A DNA stretch of 64,000 nucleotides from the NCBI GenBank assembly GCA_963802275.1, contig CAWDIB010000006.1, positions 342,025-406,024 of the forward strand. Direction: 5' to 3'. Source of the DNA: CAZMZW01 sp963802275. Its GTDB lineage: Bacteria; Chloroflexota; Anaerolineae; Anaerolineales; Anaerolineaceae. Both the position numbers and the translations under genes were made by a program. Shown piece after piece: positions 1 through 9,507 of the stretch (its first letter is position 1; every line of letters starts with the position of its first letter). The notes under the pieces were generated by a model. The model was given only the letters and a program-made list of their open reading frames with translations, was not told the DNA's origin and did not search any database.

Positions 1-870
1 GATGTGTTTAATGTATGGGGTATTTCCGATGGCCAATCGTACATCGTCAGCCCTTTTTTTGGTAAGGAACCCAATGGCGACCCCCTGCTCTTTGACCGCG
101 GTTTCAATCCCAAGCCGGCTTATTTTGCGGTAAAGGATGCCTTGGCTGGTATTGCACCCACTGCAACTCCAACCGGTTCTCTTGTTTCCACACAGACACC
201 TCAACCTTCTGTCATACCCTCAGCGCCCGCACCTGCTTCCTCTATAATCGCCAGTATGATCGATGATTTCGAAGCGCCAGCCAGGAATGGTTCTTTCGAT
301 AAAGCGAAATGGTCACTTACTGGTACCTCTACCAACAAACAAGCCATTCAACAGGGTGGTCTGATTCGCCTGGTCAACGCGGCTGATGAAGGCGATGTGA
401 CATTAACTTCGCTCAAATTCAGTAGCCTGAAATTGACTGAACCCATTTTCATCGAGGCGGCATTATTGCTGCCCACCGAAACAGCCGCCGGAAAATTGGG
501 ATTTTCCCTGACCGGTTCCTCGTCTGCCATCGGCACCTGGTGGAGTGGCTGCGCCATCGAACGTTTCAGTTCCCAGTATTTGGCTTATTGTTCTGATTTT
601 GTTTACCCCCCCAGGGATGGCCATACCTATGAAACAACAAGGCAAACCGTACAGCCGAACTCATGGCACGTTTTCAGGCTCGAATTGGATCCGGCCACCA
701 TGGCCTTGCGTTATCTGGTGGACGGGGTTGAAGTTGGCAAACATGGTTCGGTGGATGGCGATGCTCTGCGTATGATGAAATTTAAGATCATCCTGAATAC
801 CTGGAAGACCATGTATGAAGGTTCACTGATCGGATATGCAGCTTATATTGCCAGTGGAAGATTAGGTTGA
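1..870 (+). CDS. C-terminal part of a GH10 endo-1,4-beta-xylanase with an extra C-terminal domain (5' truncated by window edge)
   Basis: The reading frame is open from the first base, so the gene starts before the window. Residues 1-50 (NVWGISD, then PLLFDRGFNPKPAYFAV) match the end of a GH10 catalytic barrel, where a Trp-Gly-x-x-Asp segment is followed by 'LLFD..y.pKPAY'. A Thr/Pro/Ser-rich linker follows at about residues 50-82. After it comes a domain of about 200 residues, rich in beta strands and aromatic residues, that resembles a LamG/concanavalin-like jelly roll and probably binds carbohydrate. Known GH10 enzymes hydrolyse xylan outside the cell. The signal peptide and catalytic glutamates would lie outside the window and cannot be checked. 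The GH10 call rests on the tail motif only. Confidence 0.7.
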   Translation, partial: DVFNVWGISDGQSYIVSPFFGKEPNGDPLLFDRGFNPKPAYFAVKDALAGIAPTATPTGSLVSTQTPQPSVIPSAPAPASSIIASMIDDFEAPARNGSFDKAKWSLTGTSTNKQAIQQGGLIRLVNAADEGDVTLTSLKFSSLKLTEPIFIEAALLLPTETAAGKLGFSLTGSSSAIGTWWSGCAIERFSSQYLAYCSDFVYPPRDGHTYETTRQTVQPNSWHVFRLELDPATMALRYLVDGVEVGKHGSVDGDALRMMKFKIILNTWKTMYEGSLIGYAAYIASGRLG

Positions 871-1048
871 TTCTTCACGAAAATAGAAAGAAATATTATC
901 CTATCGGCAGCGCATGGATCCAGGTAGCTGGTTTTTGATCCATGAGTGTGAAGTCAAACTTTCGGTTTCTTCATTTTGTATAATTTCATTACTGCAAAGG
1001 GATAACACCTGATTTAGTCATACACAAAAGCATTCAAGGATGGCCAAT

Positions 1049-2029
1049 ATGAAGAACTGGAAAAACCTGAATCTCGGAATTTTATTCCGGCGCGAACATA
1101 CGCCGGAAAAACTGGCTGGCTTTGCAAAAAAGGCCGAGCAGGCCGGGTTTGATGAGATCTGGGTAACGGAAGATTGTTTTTATGCAGGCGGCATCGCCTC
1201 CGCGGCGGTCGCGCTCGCCAACACCAGCACGATTGCCGTGGGGGTGGGTATCCTGCCGGCGGTTGTTCGCAACCCTGTTTTCACCGCCATGGAAATTGCC
1301 GCCCTGGCGCGCATTTACCCCGGCCGCTTCCTGCCCGGCCTTGGGCATGGCGTTGAAAGATGGATGCAGCAGATTGGGGAATTCCCCGCCTCACAACTCA
1401 CCGCCCTTGAAGAAGTTACCTTTACCGTACGGGAATTGCTGGCTGGAAAACAGGTCGATTTCGATGGCGAACAAATCCATTTGTCCCAGGCAGAGCTCAT
1501 CCACCCGCCCGTTCAAATTCCCCCTGTGTTCCTGGGTGTGCGCGGCCCGAAGTCACTGTCGCTTTCGGGCAGGATGGCGGATGGCACCATTCTGGCTGAA
1601 TATTCCTCCCCGGCCTATGTTTCATGGGCCAGGCAGCAAATCGAAATGGGAAAAAAGGAGGGAGATCAGCGTCATCATCACCTGACGGTTTTTGTGCTGG
1701 CCTGTGCTGCCGCCGCTGATGAAGCCCGAGCGCGGTTAAAGCCGCTGGTGGCATCCGCCATCTTATCGGGAACGAAAGATATGTATTTTGCCCCGCTGGG
1801 CATCTTGCCGCAGATTGAAAAGCTCCGCCAGGGTAAAGATGTAGAAAGCTTAACACCTTTGATCCCGGATGAATGGATTGACGAATTGGCCATCTTTGGA
1901 ACGCCGGAGGACTGGAACCTGTCCATTGAACATAATGTCAATGCCGGCGCCGATTCCATCGTGCTGGTGCCGCTGCCAAATACGGGGGTGGATGAGTTGG
2001 ATATTATTGCGGAACAACTTTTTCGATAG
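1049..2029 (+). CDS. LLM-class flavin-dependent oxidoreductase (luciferase-like monooxygenase)
   Basis: The protein has about 326 residues and a bacterial-luciferase/F420-dependent oxidoreductase fold. Visible family features are the early 'LGILFRREHTPEKLAGFAKKAE' region, 'GFDEIWVTED', 'GVGILPAVVRNP', 'ALARIYPGRFLPGLGHG' and 'PPVFLGVRGPKSL'. Such enzymes use FMN or F420 to oxidise or reduce small molecules in the cytoplasm; the substrate cannot be read from sequence. Two ATGs are possible. The one at 1040 overlaps the only Shine-Dalgarno-like stretch (AAGGA, 1036-1040), while the ATG at 1049 sits 8 nt after it, so I chose 1049. A TATAAT hexamer at 979-984 could be its -10 box, but no good -35 is visible. 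It stands alone between unrelated genes. Confidence 0.85.
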   Translation: MKNWKNLNLGILFRREHTPEKLAGFAKKAEQAGFDEIWVTEDCFYAGGIASAAVALANTSTIAVGVGILPAVVRNPVFTAMEIAALARIYPGRFLPGLGHGVERWMQQIGEFPASQLTALEEVTFTVRELLAGKQVDFDGEQIHLSQAELIHPPVQIPPVFLGVRGPKSLSLSGRMADGTILAEYSSPAYVSWARQQIEMGKKEGDQRHHHLTVFVLACAAAADEARARLKPLVASAILSGTKDMYFAPLGILPQIEKLRQGKDVESLTPLIPDEWIDELAIFGTPEDWNLSIEHNVNAGADSIVLVPLPNTGVDELDIIAEQLFR

Positions 2030-2184
2030 TAGCGGTGAAATATTGAGTCCTGACAGGCAGAAATGGGAAGTGAGACGACTTGGCAGGGAAAAGGTCTTAA
2101 AAGCCCCTGGTCGTGGATTCGCCATGTATGAAACTAACAAGGGATTTTTCCGTATGTTGATTAGTTAAATCAAGGAGGTTCCCA

Positions 2185-3255
2185 ATGAAATCAAAAATAG
2201 TGGCAATTTTCTGGGCGGTCGTCATGATCGCCGCCGGCGTGCTTTTCCTGCTGCGCGAAACCGGCGTGATCCAGTTTGACCAGCTCCCCCGCAACGTTGC
2301 GGTGATCCTTTTCGCGGTTCTCAGCGGCTTCTTCTTTCTTACTTATTTCCTGGAGGGCGTGCGCAATTGGGGCTGGCTTTTCCCGGCCACCATTTTTGCC
2401 GCGTTGACGCTGATCATTGTGTCAGCCGGCACACCCCTCGGCGAAGCGCTCACAGGCGCTCCGATCATGATCGCCATCGCCATTCCCTTCCTGGTGGCAT
2501 TTTCGTTAGATCCCAAAAAGTCCTGGTGGGCGCTCATCCCCGCCTGGGTGATGGTGTGCATCAGCCTGATCATCCTTTTCGAAGACAGCGTCTCCGGCAA
2601 TTTCATCGGTTCCTTCGTCCTTTATAGCATCGCCCTGCCCTTCCTGGTCGTTTTCCTGCTCGATCGCACCCGCCGCTGGGCGCTCATCCCCTTTGCCATC
2701 CTGGCGGTCATCGGTGTCATCCCCCTGCTGGAGAATTTTGTGTCCGGTGAGACCATGGGCTTGGTGGTGATGCTGCTTTTTTCCGTACCATTCTTTGTGG
2801 TCTATTTCTGGTCCAATAAGAACTGGTGGGCGCTTATTCCCGCCGGTGTGTTTGCCAGTGTCGCCGTCGTGATCCTGTATACCATGTTCCTTCAAGGGAT
2901 TCAAAATCGCCGCGGCTTTGATCCGCTGGGCACAGCCATTTTGCTCACCGGTATCGGTCTGACCTTTGGCGCCCTCTGGCTGCGCCGCGCGACCCAGCCG
3001 ACTGATTGGGCAAAAGTTCCGGCGCTCATTTTGTTCACCATGGCTGCGTTTTTCCTCGTCTTTGGCACTAATACCGGCTTCTTCTGGCCAGTCTCGCTCA
3101 TCATCGTTGGCGTGGTCATTTTGGTGTCCGGGCTGGTCAGGAAACAGACTGCGCCTGTTGCCGCGTCTGTAAAGGTTGGTGAAAAAGAAGTTGAGAAAAA
3201 ACCTGTTGTAAAGAAGACCGTGAAAAAAGCAGTCTCAAAGAAGAAATCGGGTTAG
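2185..3255 (+). CDS. Polytopic membrane protein with repeated W-A-L-I-P segments, unknown function
   Basis: The gene encodes 356 residues with about ten hydrophobic segments. A clear ribosome binding site (AAGGAGG) lies 7-8 nt before the ATG. The middle of the protein is built from an internal repeat: charged loop, then W(W/A)ALIP, then a membrane segment. It appears as KKSWWALIPAWV, RRWALIPFAI and KNWWALIPAGV, spaced about 55 residues apart. The last 35 residues form a Lys-rich, Val/Lys-repeating tail (VKKTVKKAVSKKK) that resembles histone-like tails and should lie in the cytoplasm. I do not recognise a specific family; parts resemble small DUF5668-type membrane domains. It converges on dnaA with only 5 bp between the stop codons. 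Confidence 0.75.
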   Translation: MKSKIVAIFWAVVMIAAGVLFLLRETGVIQFDQLPRNVAVILFAVLSGFFFLTYFLEGVRNWGWLFPATIFAALTLIIVSAGTPLGEALTGAPIMIAIAIPFLVAFSLDPKKSWWALIPAWVMVCISLIILFEDSVSGNFIGSFVLYSIALPFLVVFLLDRTRRWALIPFAILAVIGVIPLLENFVSGETMGLVVMLLFSVPFFVVYFWSNKNWWALIPAGVFASVAVVILYTMFLQGIQNRRGFDPLGTAILLTGIGLTFGALWLRRATQPTDWAKVPALILFTMAAFFLVFGTNTGFFWPVSLIIVGVVILVSGLVRKQTAPVAASVKVGEKEVEKKPVVKKTVKKAVSKKKSG

Positions 3256-3260
3256 ATTGT

Positions 3261-4589
3261 TCACTGCCGGCTGTGCAGTTGATCCCTTATCTGGAACACC
3301 CGCCGTTTAAGCTGGTCATCCTTTTTCATCATATCCGCTACCTTGTCGCAGGCGTACATGACCGTGGTGTGGTCGCGCCCACCCAGTGATGTGCCGATCT
3401 GCAGCAGGGTGGCATTGGCCTCCTCGCGCATCAGGTACATCGCCACCTGGCGCGGCAGGGCGATCTCGCGCGAGCGGTCCTTGCTCTGCAGCTGCTCGCG
3501 GCTGATGCCGTACGATTCTGCCACCGCACTCATTACATTCTCCGTCCCTGGCGGGGCGTTTCTGGGCACAAAATCCACCAGCGCGTCCTGCGCCAGCTGG
3601 TGGCTGAGCGGCTGCCCGCTCAGGTCGGCATAAGCCAGCACGCGCGTCAGCGCCCCCTCCAGCTCACGGATGTTGACCTGTATCTGCAGCGCGATGGCTT
3701 CCAGCAGCGCATACGGCACCTGGCGCCCTGCCCGTTCGGCTTTGGAGCGCAAAATGGCGATGCGCGTTTCCAGTTCGGGCGGCTGGATGTCGGCGATCAA
3801 TCCCCATTCAAAGCGGCTGCGCAGCCGTTCCTCCAGCGTACTGAGCGCCTTGGGCGGCCGGTCGGACGAGAGTACGATCTGCTTGTTCTGCCCGTGCAGG
3901 GTGTTGAAGGTGTGAAAGAACTCCTCCTGTGTCGATTCCTTGCCGGCGATGAAGTGGATGTCGTCGATCAGCAGCACGTCCACCTTGCGGTAGTGCTCGC
4001 GGAAGGCATTGGTGTCGTGGCTGCGAATGGAGTTGATCAGGTCGTTGGTGAACTCCTCCGAGGAAACGTACAGTACGGTCAGGTTCCTGCCTGCCACCGC
4101 GTTGCCGATGGCATGCAACAGGTGGGTCTTGCCCAGGCCGACTGCGCTGTAAATGAAGAGGGGATTGTAGGCATTTGCCGGTCTTTCCGCCACGGCCATG
4201 CTGGCGGCGTGCGCCAGGCGGTTGTTCGGCCCGACCACGAAGTTCTCAAAGGTGTAGCGGCTGTTCAGGCAGGGGCTGGGCGCGCGCGGCGGGAGCGGCC
4301 TGGGTTCGGCTGGCGTGGCTTCCACTGGCAGGGGTTCCGGCTCCTGCTGGTAGATGATGAAGTTAACCTTCTGCGGGCTGTTCATGATCCCGCTCAGCAG
4401 GCGCTCCACTGTGCTGGTCAGGCGGCTTTCCAGCCAGTCGCGTGCATAGGCGTTGTGCACGCATACGGTGAACAGGCTCTCCTCGTGGCTCAGCAGGCGC
4501 GCATCGCGCACCCAGGTGTCAAAGGATGCCTTGGGCATTTCCATTTGCAGTTGTCCGACGGTTGCCTGCCAGGCCTGTTCTGCGTTCAA
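3261..4589 (-). CDS. dnaA: Chromosomal replication initiator protein DnaA
   Basis: The 442-residue protein has all four DnaA domains: N-terminal interaction domain (about 1-80), a short Pro-rich linker (83-106), AAA+ ATPase (110-330) and the C-terminal DNA-binding domain with the DnaA signature GGRDHTTVMYACDKV. The Walker B motif is LLIDD (206-210). The Walker A region reads S-A-V-G-L-G-K-T (148-155); the first glycine of the usual GGVGLGKT is replaced by serine. The start is a TTG (4587-4589), with a GGAGG-type site about 11 nt upstream on the minus strand. DnaA unwinds the origin and is often next to dnaN, which is absent here. The upstream region (4590-5075) is AT-rich and holds one good DnaA box. 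Confidence 0.97.
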   Translation of the reverse strand: MNAEQAWQATVGQLQMEMPKASFDTWVRDARLLSHEESLFTVCVHNAYARDWLESRLTSTVERLLSGIMNSPQKVNFIIYQQEPEPLPVEATPAEPRPLPPRAPSPCLNSRYTFENFVVGPNNRLAHAASMAVAERPANAYNPLFIYSAVGLGKTHLLHAIGNAVAGRNLTVLYVSSEEFTNDLINSIRSHDTNAFREHYRKVDVLLIDDIHFIAGKESTQEEFFHTFNTLHGQNKQIVLSSDRPPKALSTLEERLRSRFEWGLIADIQPPELETRIAILRSKAERAGRQVPYALLEAIALQIQVNIRELEGALTRVLAYADLSGQPLSHQLAQDALVDFVPRNAPPGTENVMSAVAESYGISREQLQSKDRSREIALPRQVAMYLMREEANATLLQIGTSLGGRDHTTVMYACDKVADMMKKDDQLKRRVFQIRDQLHSRQ

Positions 4590-5075
4590 TGCGTGCCGCG
4601 CCTCCTCTCGTTAAATTAAAAGACAGGAATTCCTTTTTTCATGTAGTTTCAATGACCCTGCCGCGCCTGTTTGCTGCAGGTAGAATCCTTGTCTTTGGGT
4701 GGCACAATATGCTTGTGCCGGGGGGTTCTGCTCCGTGTCTTGCAGGGAGCCGAATAGCGCCCTATTTCACGAAAATCATTGTAATGGTTTTTTCCACAAG
4801 TACAAGACGTTTAACCTACGCAACCTTAAAAAAGGTTCATACTTTAAGATTAGTCACCTTAAAAAATCGATTTCCACCGATATTTCAGAAAATCCATTCT
4901 AGTACGCCTGTTCTTGACCATATGTGGACAGTCCGCTTGTCGCATATCCACCTGTCAGGGTTGGGCGCCTATATCTATGCGCAGATTGCAATTTGGGTGC
5001 CAGCTGCAAAAAAGTCGCTTTTGGGGTTCATTTGCCTTTGCATTAAAAGAATATACCAAATAGGGCATATATTTT
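4590..5075. promoter_or_regulatory. AT-rich intergenic region upstream of dnaA, candidate replication origin or dnaA control region
   Basis: This is 486 bp without a convincing gene. It contains one sequence fitting TTWTNCACA (TTTTCCACA, 4790-4798) and weaker two-mismatch relatives (TGTGGACAG at 4923-4931; ATATCCACC near 4944-4952). It also holds a perfect inverted repeat AACCTT-aaaa-AAGGTT (4822-4837) inside an A/T-rich stretch. One good box is not enough to call an origin; the region may only carry dnaA autoregulation. Several origins lie next to dnaA, which is the reason for mentioning it. Confidence 0.35.
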
Positions 5076-7404
5076 TCAAGCGTTTTCTGCCGGTTTTTCC
5101 ATTAATTTCACCACCTGGCGCGCCAGCTGTACCGCGTAATTAGTGCCGCGGTCCCACGGGTAGACCTGGCTCATGCTGGCAAAGAACAATCCCGGGATGG
5201 GCGTTTGCAGCGCCGGCAATCGGGCGGACTGGTTGACCAGCGGCACCGGCTGGGCATAGGCATCCCGCACCAGCCAGCTATCGCGCACCCACGCCGGTTC
5301 AAAATCCGGGTTGATGCGCTTCAGGCTGGGCAGGTACAGTGCAGCCAGTTTGTCCTTGTCCAATTTGAAGTAAGGGTGCTGCGGGTCGAGGTAGTCCCCG
5401 CAGTAGATGATGTGCTCGCCGTTGTAATTGTCAGTTGATAGGAAGTTGGTGTGCTCGACCAGCGCCAGGAAGGGGAATCCGGCGGACTTGGGCAGGTTGA
5501 ACCAGTAATAGCCTTGCGTGGATAGAGGCCGCTTGAGGGACAGGATCAGCACCTGCGCGCCAATGGATTTCAGCCCTTTCAATTTATTAAGGTAATCACC
5601 TTTGATCCCAGGTGCTAGTTTCACCAGCCCGTGCGGTGAGGTGGTTACCAGCACCTGGTCATATAACTCGATTGTCTTTGAGCCCACATCAAGGTGGAAT
5701 AGTCCCTCTTTCGTCCGCCGGATGGAGCTGACCGCTGTGTTCAGTTCGACCCTGACCTTGTGTTTCTTCAATGCCTGTGTGAACAAATCAATGAAACGCT
5801 GAAAGCCGCCCTCGAAAGTGCCCAGCCTGGTGCTGCGCACCTTGAAGCGCGCCCAGAACCAGGCCATGTTGATCTGCTTGTAGTAAGGTCCGAACTTGCC
5901 CTCCAGCAGTGGTTGGTACATTAATTCATACAACCGTTTGCCGTAATATTTACGCAGCCACTCGTAAGCGGTATATTTTTCAAAGCTCTGCCAGCGCGAA
6001 AGATAGCGCAGGTAAAGGCTGACGAAGCCGAAACGTGCCTTGTCCAGTAGGTTGAAACCGGGGAAGAGCAGCGCCGCCAGGGGTGAATCCAGCGGGTCGA
6101 ACTGCCCGTCGTGGTACACCACCGTCTTGGGCATGTAAAAACGCACCTGCTCTTTCAATCCGAGTTCGTCGATCAGCCCGAGCACGTCGCGGTCGCCCTG
6201 GAACCAGTGGTGATAGTAGCTCTCCAGTGACCATTTCCAGCCTTTTTTGCGGAATCCGCCTGAAAGGCCGCCCAGGTGGTCGGATGCTTCCAGCAGGGTC
6301 ACCTGGTGCCCATGTTTGGCTAGTTCATGGGCGGCGGTCATCCCGCCCACGCCCCCGCCGATGATGGCGATCTTCTTTTTTTGCACTGGCGCGCGTTGGT
6401 CGGCTTTGGCGCTTTGCACCGCACTGGTCAGGTTCAACCCTTCCTTCAGGAAGAAGTACGCACCCACCAGGGTGATGGGCAGCCACAGGGTGGCGTGCAG
6501 AACCAACGTAAAACCGGCCGCCAGCGCGCCATTCACTCCATAGGCTTGTAGCAGCGCTATCCCCGGCGCATCGAAGGTGCCGATGTAGCCCGGTGTGGAG
6601 GGCAGGGTGGTCGCCAGGTTGACAATGCCGTTCATCAGCATCAGCGCGAAGAAGTTGACCCCCTGGATGGGGAAGGCCTGCAGCACCAGCCAGTACACCG
6701 AGGTCTCCAGTAGCCAGATGATCAGCGAGGTCAGCAGCACCATCATCACTTCGTACGGCGAACGCAGCGATTCCAGCCCTGACAGGAAGCGTGATGCCAA
6801 CGACGAAGTCCCTGCCCGCCACTTCTCCGGGCACGAAGCGCTTTATGAACCAGTTGGCCAGCCGGGTTGCAGGTGCCGGGTAGATGGCAACCAGCAGGAA
6901 GACCAGCAACGCCCCGATGAATGCCGCCGCCCCCCACACAGCTACTGACTGAATGCTGCCTACCAGGCCGGAAAAAGCGGTCAGCTTGCCCAGTTCGGGC
7001 AGGTTGAGGAATACGAAGCCCAGCATCACCACCCCGTCAAACAGGCGCTCCACGATCACCGTTGCCAGTGAGGCGGAGATGGCCACCCCTTCCTGTATTT
7101 TCAATACCACCGCGCGCAGCAACTCGCCCGCCCGCGCCGGGTAGATGTTGTTGCCCATATAACCGATGGTGGTGATGGGGAACATGGTTCTGGTCGGCAC
7201 TTTTTTTAGCGGACGGATGAGGAAGTGCCAGCGCCAGGCACGTATCCACACGGCTACAAAATAGATCAGCACGCCCGGCACCAGCCACCAGTAATTGGCC
7301 GACCTGACCGTTTCCCAGATATCGCCCAGGTGCAGCCCTCGTAACGCAAAGTACAGGAAGAACAGGCTGATGACTATCCCCAACCAGAATTGCCAGCGTT
7401 TCAT
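5076..7404 (-). CDS. Flippase-like (UPF0104/LPG synthase TM region) domain fused to FAD-dependent oxidoreductase, one frameshift
   Basis: Two overlapping frames join into one gene if one extra base near 6800 is removed. The first frame (7404 down to about 6800) gives a lysylphosphatidylglycerol-synthase-type membrane domain with IYFVAVWIRAWRW, GYMGNNIYPARAGELLR and IVERLFDGVVML. The second continues it (PGYIGTFDAPGIALL) and then runs without a stop into an FAD/NAD(P) domain. That domain starts with KKIAIIGGGVGGMTAAHEL and LLEASDHLGGLSG, the dinucleotide-binding signature of amine-oxidase/protoporphyrinogen-oxidase-type enzymes. The whole would be about 775 residues. The membrane half is found in proteins thought to move lipid-linked substrates; the redox half resembles enzymes in polysaccharide loci. 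The shift looks like a +1 G, since FVV-ASRFLSGLESL reads on naturally. Confidence 0.75.
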
Positions 7405-7469
7405 GCGTTTATTTTATCATTCAAGATTTTCAAGGTTTACGAGTGCACTGAAAGGGATGAAAGATAGTT

Positions 7470-8438
7470 TTATTCAATTAGGAGGGGTTTAACCACTTCC
7501 TTATAAAGAATCAATGTAAATTTCATGGCTCCCTGATTATTTAAATGATCATTATCGCTAAAATCCAAATTAGAGAATCGGGGGTCTTTTAGATAATTTT
7601 TGTAATACACATCATATTTCTTTACCATCAAGGAAATTGAGTTTTGAACCTCATTCCAAAGAACTGGATTCATGTAATCATAATAAGTATGATGTGCTGG
7701 AGTGGTCAAAAGGAGTACTTTAATATCTCGTTTTTGACAAATTGAAATTATTTTTTCTAATACGATGATGTTTTCTGCTGTGGACATGGGGCTCATCAAT
7801 TTTTGGTGAGATAGCACTCTGGCATAGCCCAATTCACTTTCGAGGAGAGTATCATCCAATACGCGATTTTCTGGCAGCCACCACCCGTTGGTTTTCATAT
7901 TTTCCCATTCACGATCATGAAAACCGTTTCCAATTAAACGGACAACTGTTTCCCACCCATAGTTGGCGGTTAAACTAAAATAACGTAAATTTATAATAGA
8001 ACCCCAATGTTGTGGTGGTATTCCCCAAACATGAAAATAGTATGGTGCCTGGGACCAGGCTATCGATCGGTCCATTTGATATTCAATTGAAAAATAAGAG
8101 ATGGGCAGTATCACCAACTTAAGTCTCGGCATTCGGTCTATGTAGTAATTTAATAATTGCAGGTCATAGTAAAGATCTTGAGTTCTGTTGATTAATGTGA
8201 ACGTCTTTTCTTGTAAGTAATCTGGGTTGAGATCGTCACCATGCGATGAACCCAGACCTAAAATTTGTATTGTATTTAATTGCGATTCAATAAATTCTTT
8301 TTTTTTGCTGTAAATTGTAGGGACTTTGCTCAATTGATATTCTAAGAATGGATAGGCTAATATAAAAGGGAGAAAAAATAGTAGGATTTTAGAAAATATT
8401 ATTTTAGGATTCTTTAATTTGTTTTTCGTTTTATTCAT
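7470..8438 (-). CDS. Membrane-anchored SGNH-hydrolase-like protein (DltD/AlgJ-like), copy 1
   Basis: The 322 residues begin with a basic N-terminus and one membrane segment (LLFFLPFILAYPFLEY), placing the rest outside the membrane. The SGNH features are LGLGSSHGDD (nucleophile Ser in GSSHG) and near the C-terminus DNDHLNNQGAMKF, with the Asp and His expected in block V (DxxH). Proteins of this shape transfer or remove acyl groups on surface polymers together with an MBOAT partner. The next gene upstream (8453-9396) is a close relative with the same motifs and ends 14 bp before this start, so the pair looks like a tandem duplication in one transcript. The acyl group and substrate are unknown. 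Confidence 0.75.
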   Translation of the reverse strand: MNKTKNKLKNPKIIFSKILLFFLPFILAYPFLEYQLSKVPTIYSKKKEFIESQLNTIQILGLGSSHGDDLNPDYLQEKTFTLINRTQDLYYDLQLLNYYIDRMPRLKLVILPISYFSIEYQMDRSIAWSQAPYYFHVWGIPPQHWGSIINLRYFSLTANYGWETVVRLIGNGFHDREWENMKTNGWWLPENRVLDDTLLESELGYARVLSHQKLMSPMSTAENIIVLEKIISICQKRDIKVLLLTTPAHHTYYDYMNPVLWNEVQNSISLMVKKYDVYYKNYLKDPRFSNLDFSDNDHLNNQGAMKFTLILYKEVVKPLLIE

Positions 8439-8452
8439 GGAATTTCCATGTA

Positions 8453-9396
8453 TTATCGGGTTAGGAATGGTTGGATGATTTCAGAATCAATTATTTGGCT
8501 GAACTTGATGCTGCCCTTGGTGTTGACGTGGTCGCGGCTATAGAAATCCTCGTCCAGAAAACGCGGGTCGCTCAGGTAATTTTTATAGACTACATGATAT
8601 TGTTTTACCAGTGATTCCAGCACCGCCTGGGTGGCTTGCCAGCGTTGCGCGTCCATAAAATCACCGTATGAATGGTGGACCGGCGTGTTTACCAGCGCCA
8701 CCTGCACCCCGCGTACCTGGCAGCTGCGAATAAGCTCTTCCAATAGTTTAGTGTTTTCGTGTATGTGTTCCGGTCTCATGACCTCCAGGTGTTGCATGCG
8801 CACGCTGTATTGACCGAACTCGCTTTCATGCGGTGTGTCCTCCAGTTCAACATCTCCCTGGTACCACCAGCCGGTCGGTTTCATGATCTCCCATTCAGTG
8901 TCCTTGAACCCATTGTGTAGGTAGACCAGCGCTTTTTCCCAGCCATGAGTCGCGCTCAAGCTGAAGTAGCGCAGGTTTAGCCAGGAGTCCCAATGCTGCG
9001 GCGGAATGCGCCAGGTGTGGAAATAATAAGGGCGCCAGCGTCCAGGTTTTGGTGCGGTCCATCTGGTATTCCAGCGAGAAGTAGGAGATGGGGATGATCA
9101 CCAGCTTCAATTTCGGCAGATGGTCCAGGTAATGGGTCACCAGACGGGTGTCGTAATACAGGTCCTGGGCGGCCTGGTTGAGGGTAAAGGATTTTTACCT
9201 GGATGTAATCCGGGTTGATGGCATCCCCGTGCGAGGAACCCGTGGTCAGCACTTCCACCTGGTTTTGCTGGCTCTCCAGGAATTCCTTTTTCTTGCTGTA
9301 CATGTTTGGAATGCTGCTCAGTCTGGCTTCCAGTAGTGGATAGATGATCAGAAATGGTAGTAACAGCAAAGAGGTTTTTATGATTATTTTTTTCAT
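8453..9396 (-). CDS. Membrane-anchored SGNH-hydrolase-like protein, copy 2 (two frameshifts)
   Basis: Three reading-frame pieces together give a protein colinear with the neighbour at 7470-8438. The N-terminal piece has a membrane anchor and LTTGSSHGDAINPDY; the middle has LKLVIIPISYFSLEYQMDR; the C-terminal piece ends with YSRDHVNTKGSIKF. Shift points are near 9193 (an A run one base too long) and near 9032 (a C run one base too long). Removing one base at each restores KSFTLNQAAQDLYYD and LAPYYFHTWRIPPQHW, which match copy 1. I therefore regard the gene as probably intact in the organism. Its function should be like copy 1: acyl transfer or hydrolysis at the cell surface. Confidence 0.65.
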
Positions 9397-9507
9397 TTGG
9401 TTGAAAAACCTAAAGAAGCTGTGGTGGTGATTTACCTAACATAAACTGTGATTTATGGAAGTCAATTATAATTTTTTATTAAAAACAATCTTAAAGGCGC
9501 TTTTTCC

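Noticed and set aside
3600..4619. Long plus-strand open frame of 339 codons opposite dnaA
   Set aside because: It lies entirely antisense to dnaA, whose conserved domains are certain; the translation has no membrane, motif or family features.
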